Source of the DNA: Haberlea rhodopensis | Taxonomy: Eukaryota; Streptophyta; Magnoliopsida; Lamiales; Gesneriaceae | Assembly (NCBI GenBank): GCA_907163345.1 | Contig: CAJQUN010000035.1 | Span: forward strand, 3,593,973 to 3,657,972 | Reading direction: 5' to 3' | Length of the DNA stretch: 64,000 nucleotides | Part shown: positions 44,537 to 56,414 of the stretch, in pieces | How positions within the stretch are numbered: position 1 is the stretch's first letter | Layout: every line of letters starts with the position of its first letter | Made by a program: the position numbers and the translations under genes | Notes under the pieces: generated by a model | The model's database searches: none | Seen by the model: the letters and a program-made list of their open reading frames with translations, nothing else | What the model was told of the DNA's origin: nothing

Positions 44537-46811
44537 ATTTTTTGATTAGTAAATAAAATTTTATAACAAACCATAAAGTTCGAACAAATATACAAAAGCA
44601 AACTAAAGCTATAAAAGCATATGAAATCCTATTACATTCTATTCTGGGAATAAAATGCATAAGCAGCGAAGGACATGTACATGTACCTTCTTGAGCATCA
44701 AATCTGTGGTGACCATCGTCCATTCAAATAGCCGAGTGTTTCTCGATTGCCAGATCAGATAGACTGTTGAACCCAGGGCCAAGGTTCGAACAGTTGCCCG
44801 GTGGCTGCGTCCCGCATACTGTTTCTTCAACCACTTGATAGCACTGTGTAAAGTAGTCATCTGACGTCTCATCCGTAACCAGTCTCGTACCATGTTCCAT
44901 AGGGACAAACTGTATTCACATCGGAAGAACAGGTGATCATGTGTTTCAGTCCCATTAGAACACAGTTTACATGATTTGTCTTCAACGTAGCACAACCTAT
45001 TCGTTGTTAGTAGTTTCCCGAGGATACCCAACCATAAAGTGAAAGCATGCTTGGGTAGGATGCCTCGTCTCCAAACAATTGTGGCCCATACAACCGTAGA
45101 TGATGATGGTTTGAAGAAGCTATAAGCATCACCCGACTTTGCACTGCAATACCATTTGTCCAATGTCTGTTGGACTCGCAGAGGTTGCCCAATACAGGAT
45201 AGAAGCTCATCACGTAGCTGTAGGATGCGCTTGATCAATGGTGAGTCTGCGTGCTTAGGTAGCCAATCCCACACAGTGATTCCATTTCTGGAAAGGTAGA
45301 TGTGGTGTATCCATCGTAGCCAAAGTGATTGTCGACTAGATTGAATATCCCATAGTACTTCGGATAGCAATGCCTTGTTCCAACATTTTAGATCCCGCAA
45401 ACCCGCACCCCCATCCTGTTTGGGAGTACACATTGTCGCCCAGTTGATAGGCGGGTGCTTAGAGTTCCAAATAAAGGAACGACATAGTGAGTAAATGCGA
45501 TCGATAACCCAGAAAGGGATAGGTAATATCGAGAGCCAGAAGCATTCAACACCTTGCAAAACCGATCTGATAAGTTCCGGCTTCCCACCGTAAGAAACCG
45601 TACGTTTAGGCCAGGAGTGCAGCTTGTTAGAAATAGCCGATAGTAGTGTGCCATAGTCAGAGAAGCGAAGCTTTTCCGCAGCCAAATGGATGCCCAGGTA
45701 TCTAAAAGGCAATGCCCCTTGTGTGAACCCCGTGATCTGGAGCAACTGTGATTTCAACTGATCATTTATACCCGCAACATACATGGCAGACTTGAGATTG
45801 TTGGTCTTAAGCCCCGCGCAAGAACCAAAAGATGCAAGGCAAGTAGACAGGATCTCCACAGAGCAGGAATCCGCTCTCCCAAATAGTAATAAATCATCAG
45901 CATAAGCAAGGTGAGTAATACCCGAGGCAGCACATAATGGGTGGAAGTTATAATCAGAACCCAACGTGTTGCGACCAATAAGTCTGGATAAGTATTCCAA
46001 GCAGATAGCAAATAGGAATGGGGACAGAGGATCACCTTGACGGATGCCTTTTTCCCCTTTGAAGTAGCCAAAAATACCTCCATTTATAGCCAGTGAGTAG
46101 GTAGTGGTGGATACACATTACATAATCCATCTAACAAACCGGTTGGGGAAGCCAAGGCCAACCAAGACTGACTGCAAGAAATCCCAATTAACCGTATCAA
46201 AACTCTTCAGAAGATCAACTTTAAGAATACATCTTGGTGAAATTCTTTTTCGATTGTATTTTCGCAGAAGTTCCTATCCTAGGTGTATGTTATCAGCAAT
46301 CGAAATGCCCTTAACAAAAGCCCCTTGTGCCAAGTCAATAACTGAGCCTAGTACCAAGGATAGCCGAGAAGCCAGGATCTTAGAGATGATTTTATAGATC
46401 GTGTTGCAGCAAGATATGGGCCTATAATCATTGACACGCGATTTATGCGTAGATTTTGGTACAAGTGTGATGACATCATGGTTTAATTGCTTCTGTAGAC
46501 ATCCACTACGAAAGAATTCCATCACAGCTGCGTTAACTTGATTCTGTAAAATTTCCCAAGATTTTTTGTAAAATTTAGAGTTATAACCATCCGGGCCCGG
46601 TGCCTTTTCATCACCAATATCAAACAGTGATGTACGGATCTCAGCAATGGTCACATACGCAACAAGACTGGCACAAGCATCATGTGTAAGTAATGGTCCA
46701 GTACTCAAGACATCAACATCAATCGACTCACAATGTGTTGAGGTCCCCATTAAGTCTTTATAATAATCAATGAATCCTTTGCAACTTCATCAATGCTTTC
46801 CGTAAACCGAT
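44537..46811 (-). mobile_element. 5'-truncated LINE (L1-type) with 23-bp target duplication
   Basis: The insertion is flanked by TATGGTTCGTGCATCACC-YACTT at 44514-44536 and 46812-46834 (one mismatch). Minus-strand orientation ends in a short A-rich tail (CAAAAAAT) at 44537. The homologous empty site is in copy B near 58927-58950. The long target duplication and 3' tail are typical of target-primed LINE insertion. ORF1 and the endonuclease are missing. Confidence 0.9.
44639..46750 (-). pseudogene. LINE reverse transcriptase, broken
   Basis: RT begins at about 46750 with GDEKAPGPDGYNSKFYKKSW, DVITLVPKS, DYRPISCCNTIYKIISKIL and QGAFVKG. A stop at 46274, another near 46120 and a frame change precede the catalytic YADDLLLFG (about 45900). 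The C-terminal zf-RVT zinc-binding region (HAFTLWLG, CKLC...H..F.C) ends at 44639. The 46000-44639 stretch is open (453 codons). Confidence 0.9.
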
Positions 46812-46996
46812 TATGGTTCGTGCATCACCCACTTGCGATTATGGTTCGTGCATCACATACTTTTATCTGTGTTGCGTGCATCAGTAACTTGTAATTTTCG
46901 TGCATCAATTAGTGATTTTAATTTTCGTGCATCAGCTACTTATTTTCAATTTTCGTGCATCAGCTACTGATTTTCAATTTTCGTGCATCACTTACT
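46805..46996. repeat. TTTTCGTGCATCA minisatellite in copy A
   Basis: Eight or more units of about 24 bp, TTTTCGTGCATCASYTACTGATT-like, with early units TTATGGTTCGTGCATCAC. The same array, in the same orientation, is at 58905-59125 in copy B. Words GGTGCACGAAAATA precede it in both copies (44340-44480, 58715-58880). Confidence 0.8.
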
Positions 46997-47624
46997 GATT
47001 TCAAATTTTCACAAAATAGCGAATACACACTGAATGTGCGAAAACATGCACTGGACCACCACGCAGAAAATTGTTCCGTTCGTCGCCGTCCGACCTCAGT
47101 TCAATGAGCCCAATACGAAAATGTTCACAATGCAATTGCCATCGTGAGTCGCCGTGGAATCGCAGGAATTTGATCTGGAAGGAGCGAAATCTCATTACCT
47201 AGGTTTTCAGCTCTTGGGTTCGATTTCTTCGATCCATCCATGAATTGGTCCGAGCACATACACTGGTCAGCTTCCCCTCACTGTGGCTGAAGGTTTGAGA
47301 CCGGCCACCGCCTATCTCGTCGCCGATAGTCTGAAACCCTCGGTCATGCGATTTGGTGGCTGTTGAGTTTTGAAACAAGAGTGAAATCTGAAAATGGGAG
47401 TGTGAGTGATTAATGATACTATTGACACTTTAACTTCAAATAGACTTAAGTGATTGAATAATTTTTTCCCTGGCTAGGATGAAGTAAATTTTATTAAAGT
47501 GTACCGGCTTGAGTTTTTTCAATATATTTTTTTTTAAGTAAAGGACATTGTATCCAAATGTTTTGGTTTATCACGATATCCTCTGGCAAGGAAAAATTAA
47601 ATTATTAATATTGTTTATCATCCT

Positions 47625-48423
47625 TGTTGGGTTTGTGGCCCAATTGTTAAGCCTCAATTATTTAAGCCCATAATCATTTAATCCCTTATTTAACCTAAAC
47701 TAATCCTACCTTAATCGTTAGAAGTTCTGCGCCTCCTTCTCATGTCCGCCTCCTTCACTCTGAGAAAACCTCTGTACGTGCACCTCTCTCTCTACCATTG
47801 AATCTCTTCCGCTCGCTCGTTCTGGTCTTCCCATTTTCTGTGTGATTTTCCCGGATGTAACTTTGTGGCATCTCCAAGCTTTCTCGTTGGCTTGTGTTGG
47901 GATTTCTCGTCCGGTTGCTTTGTGCTCCGTTGGTTTGAGCTTGGTGAGTGGTTCAGTCCGGTGGTTCCGAGTTGCTGTCCGATGAGTGCTGTGTGCACGC
48001 TTCGGTGTGAGTGAGGGTGCTGACCGTGTGTTTTGGTGTTGGCCGTGAGTGGTGTGCTTCGCTGGTGAGTGGTGATTGCTGGCCGTGTGCATGCACTTGC
48101 TTTGTGCTGTGTGTTCCGAGTGCTGTGTGTGCTTGGTGTTGCTTGGGGAGTTTTCTGGTGACTGGTGGTGACTGGTGACTGGTGGCCGTGTGTGCTCCTT
48201 GCTGTGTGCTTGGTGCTTCCGGCAGAACTTTGGTGTTGGGTGGTGTCGACACCTTCCGGTCTTTATCGAGGTTCTCTTCGTGACATAGATTGAGAAAACA
48301 GCAGATCTGAGCCTGACTCGATATCCTTTTTGAGTTTAGTATTATATTTGCATATTGTGTATTTACATTTGCTTTTGTCTTTGTTTTGCAGGTATATATA
48401 TCAAGATGGATACCCTCCTAACA
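47625..48423 (+). mobile_element. Solo LTR, 799 bp, upstream of OPR3
   Basis: Starts TGTTGGGTTTGTGGCCCAA and ends CCTCCTAACA (TGTTGG/CTAACA inverted ends). Flanks are ATCCT on both sides (47620-47624, 48424-48428), a perfect 5-bp target duplication. Positions 47935-48245 are a GTG/GCTGTGTG-rich degenerate tandem; the frames there (up to 124 codons, minus) are artefacts. No internal retroelement sequence remains. It ends 427 bp before the OPR3 start codon. Confidence 0.88.
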
Positions 48424-48850
48424 ATCCTTTTATGATAATAATAAAATAAAATAAATGAGAATCTTATCGTTACCACTCTGCCTAATTTTTGAACATTGCT
48501 ATTGGTAGAAGAAAGGACAACACATAAAGAGAGTCAACGCGGCACAATAAATCATCACGACTCATGAGAAACATTATTTGAATCACATATGAACATCGTG
48601 CGTAAATGGGAATAAATATACACTGTTATTTTCCCCCATTTCCTCCTTCAAGAAATTCCATCTGCCCTCCCCTGGCATCGAATACAGCCGTAAAGTCTCG
48701 ACAACACTATTCCAACCGACCACCCAAAACCAAGTATTTTAAATAGCACACCACCCTTTTCTCCTTTTCCCTAAAAAAAATTCAATAAAGAAATCAGTGC
48801 AGAACTCGGTTTTCCTTCTTTTGTGTCGTTGCAGAGATTAGAGTGTAAAA

Positions 48851-51800
48851 ATGGCGGAAACGAAGTTGGATGGAGGAAGCCAATCTCTGTTTTCCCCATA
48901 CAAGATGGGAAGATTTAATCTTTCTCACAGGTAGGCCATGAATTTCCTCCCCAGTTTCCAGATCAATTTTCTGCTGCTTATTCGTTTTTCTTTTTTCTTT
49001 TTTTGTCAAATCTTTCGTGTATCTTTTAAGATGAAGTGTTTTGTGGGCAGGGTTGTTCTTGCTCCCATGACCAGATGCAGAGCTTTGAATAGCATTCCCC
49101 AGCCCGCCCTTGCTCAATATTACACACAGAGAGCTACAGATGGTGGATTTCTCATCACTGAGGGTACCATGATCTCCCCCACTGCTGCAGGGTAATTTCA
49201 TACTTTTGCACCACGGATCACAATAGGGGAAGTGAATTATCACCCGCTGTCATTATTGGTCCAAAGTTAATTTCATCACTTTTAAAAAGCTTTTGTGTGG
49301 TCTAAACCCACTAATATTTTGATGCTTAAAGCATGATAGACATTGGGTGAAAACCAGCTCTTTCGTTTTCTAAATTTGTTAAAATTCCCAATAAAAAAAT
49401 CAGTGAGCTGAAAGCTTGTGTTTTTGAATTTAAGTTGAACTCCTTTGAGAAAAATCAATGATTTAAAGTAACAGACCATTTGCTGCTAAATTTATTGCTA
49501 AAAACTTTAGGCGCCTATATATAAAATTATGTTGAAAATAAAAGTTTCAAAAGTCAAGATTCTTGATATCGACAATGTCATTTTATAATATTTGTAGTAA
49601 AGTTTTCAATTGTACAAATAATCAAAAGTTTCAAAAGAATTTTTTTCACTTAGCAAAGAACAGCCAAAAAATTACATAAGATTTACTACTAATTTTATGA
49701 GTTATCTTATCATTCATCGCATTGTAAAATGAAGATAACGAATTTAATTTGTCTTCCTTAGCTATTAAAGAATATAAAAGTAAATAATTTAAGGAAGCTA
49801 AGCGAAAGCAGTAGATATTAAGAATACATGGGGTTCAACTCAAAACCAATTGTTGATAAGTGGAGCAACTCATATATCTTATAAAAAGCTAACATAGCTT
49901 GTAAATTCTCAATATGGACAAATTTCAACACGGCTCCCCACATGTGAGATTATATAAGGCTAACACGTGGATTGATACGGGTGACGGTACGGAATAGCCA
50001 ATCACATGAAAAACCTGTTCTGATACTATATTAAGAATACATGGGGTTCCAACTCAAAATCAATTGGCGATGAGTGTAGTAACCATGTATCTTATAAAGA
50101 GCTAACATACAATATATACGGTGAGATTGAATTCATTTGTATCCGTTTGTTGTTTGTTAACAGCTATAGCCATGCAGGTTTCCGCATGTACCAGGTATTT
50201 TTAACAAGGAGCAAGTGGAGGCATGGAGGAAAGTGGTGAATGATGTTCATGCTAAGGGTGCTGTTATATTCTGTCAACTGTGGCATGTAGGCCGAGCTTC
50301 TCATCCAGGTAGTGTCGTTTTATCTCAAATCGATGGCCGTGATTCGATTTTTGATGATATTATTCAGTTGATTGACAATGATTGTATGCTTGTTTTGCTT
50401 GAAAAGGGTCTTCTTTTAATCGTTTCTCACTTGATGTTCTTATTACACCAAGCTTTACGAGAAAATTGATGTGAAGTGAGAGTTTTATGCATATTTGTTC
50501 TTTTATATTTAGAAAGTAAGTTAGACTAATATTACTGAAACCAAGTTTACCTGAATTTTGATAGAAAAGAAAAGTCACTTAGGAAGATATTTAAAGTCGA
50601 ATCCCATCATTTATCGAGCATTTTTTCCCATGATGAATTTAACATGTTCTTGGTTGTATTAACAGTGCTTCAGCCTGGTGGAATTGCTCCACTATCGTCC
50701 ACAGACAAGCCAATATCAAATAGGTGGCGGGTGCTTTTACCGGACGGGAGTCACGAGATATACCCGAAACCACGTAAATTGGAAACTCATGAGATCCCTG
50801 AGTTGGTAGAACAATATCGTCAGGCCGCAGTGTATGCTATTGAAGCAGGTCAGCATAACTTGTGAATTTATAAAACATATGATTGCTTTTCGTCTCGCTT
50901 TAGAATCTTTGAAAAATTTATCCGTTAACATTTTAAAGATTGCCTCAATTCGTTTGCTCTGAGAAATCGCTTCCATTGATGTATATATGTTTACATCACT
51001 TCCGAGTTCTTCGTCCATTCTGAAAATCGTAATTGTCCAATTTAAATTTCCATTTTCTCTTTTCAGCTGCTTGTTTAGCATTTTGGGGATAGACAAGTTT
51101 GTTGAATAACAGCAATTGTGTGTCAGACAACTTTGTTAAGCACCAACAATAGTCATCATAGTTTTGCATCACTGCTGTTTGTGGTATAGAAATCAAAATT
51201 TGGCACTTGACTGTTATATGTTGTAAAAGATTTGAGTCGTACGATTACAAGTATACCTTTTGATAGTGCAAGATTCTCGGTCTACAAAATTTTAGCACAT
51301 TCTTGAAGCCTATAATAATTAGAAGATGAACAGGTTTTGATGGTATCGAGATCCATGGGGCTCACGGGTACCTCATCGATCAATTTCTGAAGAATGGAAT
51401 CAACGAACGAACGGATGAGTATGGAGGGTCTCTAGAAAACCGCTGCAAATTCTTAACACAGATTGTTCAAGCAACCGTATCAGTCATCGGCGCTGACCGA
51501 GTAGGCGTCAGAATTTCACCGGCAATAGACCACCTCGACGCAATGGACTCAAATCCACTCGCCCTCGGACTAGCAGTAATCGAGAGACTCAACAAGATTC
51601 AAACAGATTATGGCTCGAAACTGGCATATCTCCACGTGACTCAGCCCCGATACACAGCCTACGGGCAAACAGAATCAGGCCAACATGGCAGTGCAGAAGA
51701 GGAGGCACAATTCATGAGGACTTGGCGAAGGGCGTACAAGGGAACTTTTATATGTAGTGGAGGATTCACTAGGCAGCTTGGAGTCGATGCTGTGGCTCAG

Positions 51801-51995
51801 GACGAAGCTGATTTGGTGGCATATGGCCGGTTCTTTATTTCGAATCCGGACTTGGTTCAGAGACTCAAGATCAACGCGCCCCTGAACAGGTACATCAGGG
51901 CTACCTTTTATACGCATGATCCTGTCGTGGGATACACCGACTACCCTTTTCTCGGAGACGATGCTACAAAAACCTTACCTATGTCGCGTCTTTAA
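48851..51995 (+). CDS. OPR3: 12-oxophytodienoate reductase, OPR3 type, complete
   Basis: Five exons: 48851-48930, 49051-49191, 50178-50308, 50666-50848 and 51334-51995, GT-AG throughout, 1197 bases, 398 residues. It belongs to the old yellow enzyme (FMN TIM-barrel) family: APMTRCRAL (about 32-40), CQLWHVGRASHP, RWRVLLPDG, then IHGAHGYLIDQFLKNGINER with the substrate-binding pair His186 and His189, VGVRISPAIDHLDA, YLHVTQPRY and GYTDYPFL. The C-terminal SRL is a peroxisome signal (PTS1), which with the sequence style marks the OPR3 (subgroup II) enzyme rather than cytosolic OPR1/2. OPR3 reduces cis-(+)-12-oxophytodienoic acid in jasmonate synthesis. A TATA-like AAATATACA lies near 48613. The solo LTR just upstream may influence its promoter. 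No lesion is seen. Confidence 0.95.
49820..50108. repeat. Direct repeat pair in OPR3 intron 2
   Basis: 49820-49896 and 50032-50108 share AAGAATACATGGGGTT, AACTCAAAA, CAATTG, TATCTTATAAA and AGCTAACAT, at about 80 percent. With the GATACGGGTGACGGTACGGAA and TGATACTATATTAAG words between them, this looks like a repeat fragment in the intron. Confidence 0.65.
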
Positions 51996-52600
51996 ACGAG
52001 GTATTGCAATATATAGAGCATAGAGCTTGAGTATTATAGCTTGGTCATAGGTCTGAAATGGCCTGGCCTGATGCAAAGTTTTAATCATGTGGCTCAGTTG
52101 GATGTGTGTATTTTAAGCAATATAGCATATTGCAAAACTCGAGATTTACATATAAACTTGTATATTTGTTGAGAACATTGAATTCTATGTAACATCTGCC
52201 TCTACAATTATCTTCCTTGGCTATGGAAACCCCAGGACATTTATGTTTTTAAAGAAAGAAACATGGATTCCATCTTGATTGTTTAAAGTTTGTGCTTATT
52301 ATACAAGCACTATTTTTTGGTTGTTTTTTTCTCTCAAAATTGAATAAATCGAGAAAGTTTTAGGTTCGGCTATTTTGATTGTTGTGAATATTTTAGCAGT
52401 TCCATTATTTTAAATAAATCGATTTTTCAAAATCCATTATTAGTAATTCAACCGTCAAACACTCATCCATAGGAAGGGGGTGGATTTGTTATTTGTCGGT
52501 TGCTAGTCGCATTAAAATGGTATCAATATTTGGATGAGAATATTATTATCAAATGATTTGACGTGTACCAAAGGACATTGTCCTTAAAGCAGCATCAAAG
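51996..52600. other. OPR3 3' UTR and flank
   Basis: Likely 3' UTR for the first 200-300 bases. No other gene is recognised. Confidence 0.45.
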
Positions 52601-53600
52601 ATATTATAGGGGTGAACGGTTCGTAAGTGAATAAGGTTTATATTAAATGACAACGGAAGGCCAAAACTACTAAGACCATTTCCAATATAGCCAAAATCAT
52701 GCGTCAAATGCCAATTTAGCGTGAAGAAGAGCTCCAACACAACGCCATTCCTTGGCCTTAAATTTGGTGCAGCTAAAGTGCTGAAATTTGGTGCACTGTA
52801 GCTGCGCAATCTTATTATTTTTTAAACTTTTTTATTTGTTTAAACTTTAAATTAATTGTAATTAATAAATTTAACTATTAAAAAAGTTTAAATAAATGTT
52901 TAAATAAGTTTAATAGCGTGAGTTCTTATGAAAATTTCAAAAAAATTATAATTTTAAAAATAGTTAAAATAATAATTATTTGTAATATTCTAATATTTAT
53001 AATTATTATTTCTAAAAATTTGATTTATTGTTAATTTATTAATTAAATAAAATTATTGAATGGATTTTATTGATTTAATTATTAATTATTAAAATTAATT
53101 ATCTATTTAAATTTTCTAAATATAAATTTAATATATTAATAAAATTAATAAAATAATTATTATAAATTAAATTAAAAGGAATATTGTAAGGAATATTCCT
53201 TTGGAGTAAAGTTTGGAGTATATGGGTTTGATATATGGCTGCTTACCGGATCAATCCGTTCCGATCTGGACCGGAATCGGCCGGTAAATTCGAGGAAATT
53301 GTTGCTTGGAGGATTCGAACACGCGTCTATCACCTTCTATTCTGCAGTTTTAACCAATTGAGCTCATGGCCTTTGTGTTTTTAAACTAAACTCTAAAATA
53401 TTAATCTAAATTTAAAAAAAATAATTTTTAAAAAAAATACCGGATCCGGTTCCCGTTCAGCTCGGAACCCGATTCGTTTGGTAGAACCGATTCAGCCCGG
53501 TATCTTACTGGTTCCGAATCGGGCTAATCGGTCCGGTTTTGGGTCGGGTCCGGATTGACCCAGCCTGTTAAAAAGCCCTAGTTGGAGATGAGTTTTGTGT
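52601..53600. repeat. AT-rich repeat cluster with CCGG-rich insert
   Basis: Starts with TAGGGGTGAACGGTTCG (hAT-like left end). 52670-52750 reads CTAAGACCATTTCCAATATAG, a common MITE end; an inverse-like TTGGAGATGAG is at 53582. 53236-53575 has dense CCGGAATCGG/CGGTCCGG words. This is probably nested non-autonomous elements; individual ends are not resolved. Confidence 0.4.
53311..53371 (-). other. tRNA-like A and B box pair
   Basis: The minus strand reads TGAGCTCAATTGGTTAAAA (A-box like, 53366-53348) then GTGTTCGAATCC (B-box like, near 53320-53311). Spacing fits a pol III promoter, as in a SINE head or decayed tRNA. It cannot fold into a good tRNA by eye, so I do not call a tRNA gene. Confidence 0.3.
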
Positions 53601-54291
53601 TTAGTGTAGAAATTATACTATTTTGATGTAAAACTTATGCTAAAATAAAGTTTTGTGTTGAAGATAGCAAATATTAACTTACTCGAATATCAAAGGAATC
53701 ATGCTCCCAAATATGAAAGTAATCATGTCTGCAAATAATCCAGCTCGGTGTCCCACATCAAAAAATTATATATCGGTGAACTTAATATTAACAAAAAGTT
53801 AAAGAAAAATAAGCTAAAAGTTATTTTTACTAACTTTTGAAAGCTTTGAAAATTTAAAGTAATTGTAATGCTCCTATATCATATCGGACTGAGTTGGTTT
53901 ATAACATATTGTAATTTTTCTTATCTAATAAGTTGGGTTAAACAATTTTATACAAAGAGAATGAATACTGAATAGCTGCTAGTGAAACGTATGTGTACAG
54001 TGTTAGCATAAATATAATGCAAGTCAAACGTTGGTCTAGTGAGCTTTATGAATCCTGGCTTAATTAGCTGACACATTACAACTATAAATATGAGATTCAT
54101 CTCTAGGGTTAGCTGTACTCCATTCCACACACTCTATCTCATAGAAAGCCGACATCACACTAACAGTGGTGCTGAGCTTGTAGATTTGGTCAGGTTGATT
54201 GGACTTGAGGATCACCGTCATCAGATTCACGTCAATGGGCAGTAATCATTTTTCGTGCAATTTATATTGATATTTGCATGTTTAATATATA
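53601..54291. other. Intergenic, no gene recognised
   Basis: AT-rich flank of the solo LTR. Nothing supported. Confidence 0.4.
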
Positions 54292-56414
54292 TGTAAGGAC
54301 CCTAATCCTTAAGTGCGGAATTAAGGCATAATAGAGCTAATAACAATGATCAGAGTGTAATAAACAGGTGGAGTCTATGAGCTTAAGCATTTACATGCCA
54401 AAATAAAGGACTACCAAAAAGGATTAATTACATTCCAACAAATGAATGTGTCCACTATAGTTTTACGCTACTCCTAGAGTAGGAACTATACAAAAGAATC
54501 CTGTCCTTTCATCTACCAAAGATGCTCGAGAAGCTCACTGTCTCAACCCGTTCAAGCCCATCTATCATGCCAAAAAGGTACCTACAAGGACAACCCCCAA
54601 ACATGAGCAATAATAATCATTCATATTCAACACAATATGAAGATAAAGCGTAAATGCATAATCAATATAAAACACTTCCTGTTTTCCCATGCATTTCAAA
54701 CGCTTCCCGTTTGGTTGTCCCTGTACCATAACTCATGAGTATAATCAACAGATTATTTTTAATGGCCAAAACATGTCATGACATCATATACCATTTCAAC
54801 TGTACCACATATTGGTCACCATTCCCTAGTCTGTCCATCACAGTGTATTTTAATGCCCCTCGCTTATATTCATATGGGCGGCATAGGATAACCTCGCTAC
54901 AATGGACATGCGGCGCTCCCACCCCTCGCTTCACAGAGAGCGGCAAATACCCTTTCCTCGCCCCATATGACAACCACGCTCAAATGTGACATGCGGCGCT
55001 CCCACCCCTCGCTTCACATTTGGCGGAACCAATACAAAAAGCGGCAAGCATTAAAATCATCAAAGGATGACCACGACTCATGGGATGTGCATCCAATAAT
55101 CATAATATGCATCTAACATCAATATGCATAAATTACCATGTATATGCATCCACTATGCAATACCTCATATGGCATAAATCAACATGTATATGCATCCACT
55201 ATGCAATACCACATATATACCCGCATCCACAATGCATAAACAATGAGTATATAAAATACATGTTACCGTTGGGTGCCCGTACGTCCACTACGTACCTTTC
55301 CAAAATGTGGAATGTGGTTGGACCTCAATTCCTTGGCTGCGTTGCCACCTGGGTTGGTTCTACATATTCACAAATACCAATATTAGAACCCAATAATAGT
55401 CCAATACCAAAAATCCCACAAAAACGCCCAAAAATACCATTTTTGGTGTCTCGCGATCGATCGCCATCAAGCCCCGATCGATCGCGAGAACACACTGCCT
55501 CGGGCAACAAAAATGCACAATCCGCGATCGATCGCGGAGCTAGCGCCGATCGATCGCGGCCTCGCCGATCGATCGCGCCAAGCTCGCGATCGATCGCTGA
55601 GGCTTACTGCCTCAGCCCTGTTGCTCGCGATCGATCGCGAGAAAATCGCCGATCGATCGCCGAGCTGCGGGAAATCGAGATTCGGGCACTATTCACCATC
55701 TCCTTCCCCAACTCATCTAAACCCACCAATACCAACATCAACCAATACCAATAACTCAAAACCAACACTAAACAACATAACAAACTCAAATATACCACAT
55801 CCAACCAAAAATATTACCAAAACCACAACACCCAACACAAACCCATTTTAAACCCTTCAAAACCAAACCAAACCCAAATAAAACCTTACAAAATTAACAA
55901 TGAGGTATCCATACCTCTTGGGGATCTCAAATCACCCAACAATCTCCTCAAAACAAGATTTTGCAAGGACTTCTCTCCACCTTAAAGCTCAAGAACGAAA
56001 ATGTGAAGAAAAGAGAAGGGTTTGGGTGTTTGGAAATGATTTTGGTAAAGTGAGGTGAAAGTTGGAAATAAAAGGGTGGGTTTATTAAATCAAATGCATA
56101 CCAATTAATTCCATGGTGTATAAAACACCCCAACATGATATTTTTCAAGGCATTTACTCAAAATGCACCAAATATCAAATAAACACATGATTTCCAATTA
56201 ATTGCTAACCAATGCAAATAAATCATGCTTCCCATAATATTTACCCAACATGCATCACATGCACCCTGAAATGCAACCCCGGGTCACCCTATCCATATGA
56301 CCATGCATTTTCCATAAGGTAAATAAATCCCAAAACATAATCAATTACCACATAATTAATCATGTAAACATAATTTAAAGCCAAATAGCAATTAACCATT
56401 TCGGGGATGTCACA
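54292..56414 (-). mobile_element. Solo LTR of the gypsy family
   Basis: 2123 bp. On the minus strand it starts TGTGACATCCCCGAAATGG, parallel to TGTGATATCCCCGAAATG of the intact element, and ends GGGTCCTTACA. Flanks are ATATA on both sides (54287-54291, 56415-56419), a 5-bp target duplication, though in AT-rich sequence. Shared landmarks include the CGATCGATCG cluster and CGTACGGGCA/CCAACGGTAACA (about 55262-55295). It is clearly diverged from the intact element. Confidence 0.88.
55449..55661. repeat. CGATCGATCG palindrome cluster in the solo LTR
   Basis: Eight copies in 213 bp. As in the intact element, one pair forms TCTCGCGATCGATCG ... CGATCGATCGCGAGA arms (55449-55490). The DRS-repeat plus-strand frame of 224 codons across it is a result of the repeat. 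Confidence 0.95.

Larger units (their letters stand above)
43895..47480. repeat. Dispersed repeat copy A, about 1.3 kb without its LINE
   Basis: Colinear with 58240-59610 at roughly 80-85 percent by eye: ATGTTTGCATCAAA, CTCACTCTCTTTCCTC, GATTCATTGGTGTC, TACAGCCTGACAGCAAGATA, GTGCACGAAAATA, TTTTCGTGCATCA tandem words, ACATGCACTGGACCACCACG, CCATGAATTGGTCCGAGC and AACTTCAAATAGACTTAAG. It is split by the LINE at 44537-46811. No transposase is seen, and the ends are approximate. Positions 44181-44225 are a TGTG/TATA simple repeat. Confidence 0.8.

Noticed and set aside
47718..48092. 124-codon minus-strand frame rich in His/Thr/Ser
   Set aside because: It is within the GTG-rich tandem part of the 799-bp solo LTR and is explained by composition.
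53311..53371. tRNA gene
   Set aside because: A- and B-box-like words are present but I cannot form acceptor and anticodon stems; at best a SINE head or decayed tRNA.
55080..55754. 224-codon plus-strand frame with repeated DRSR words
   Set aside because: The frame exists because CGATCGATCGC repeats contain no stops; it lies inside a solo LTR.
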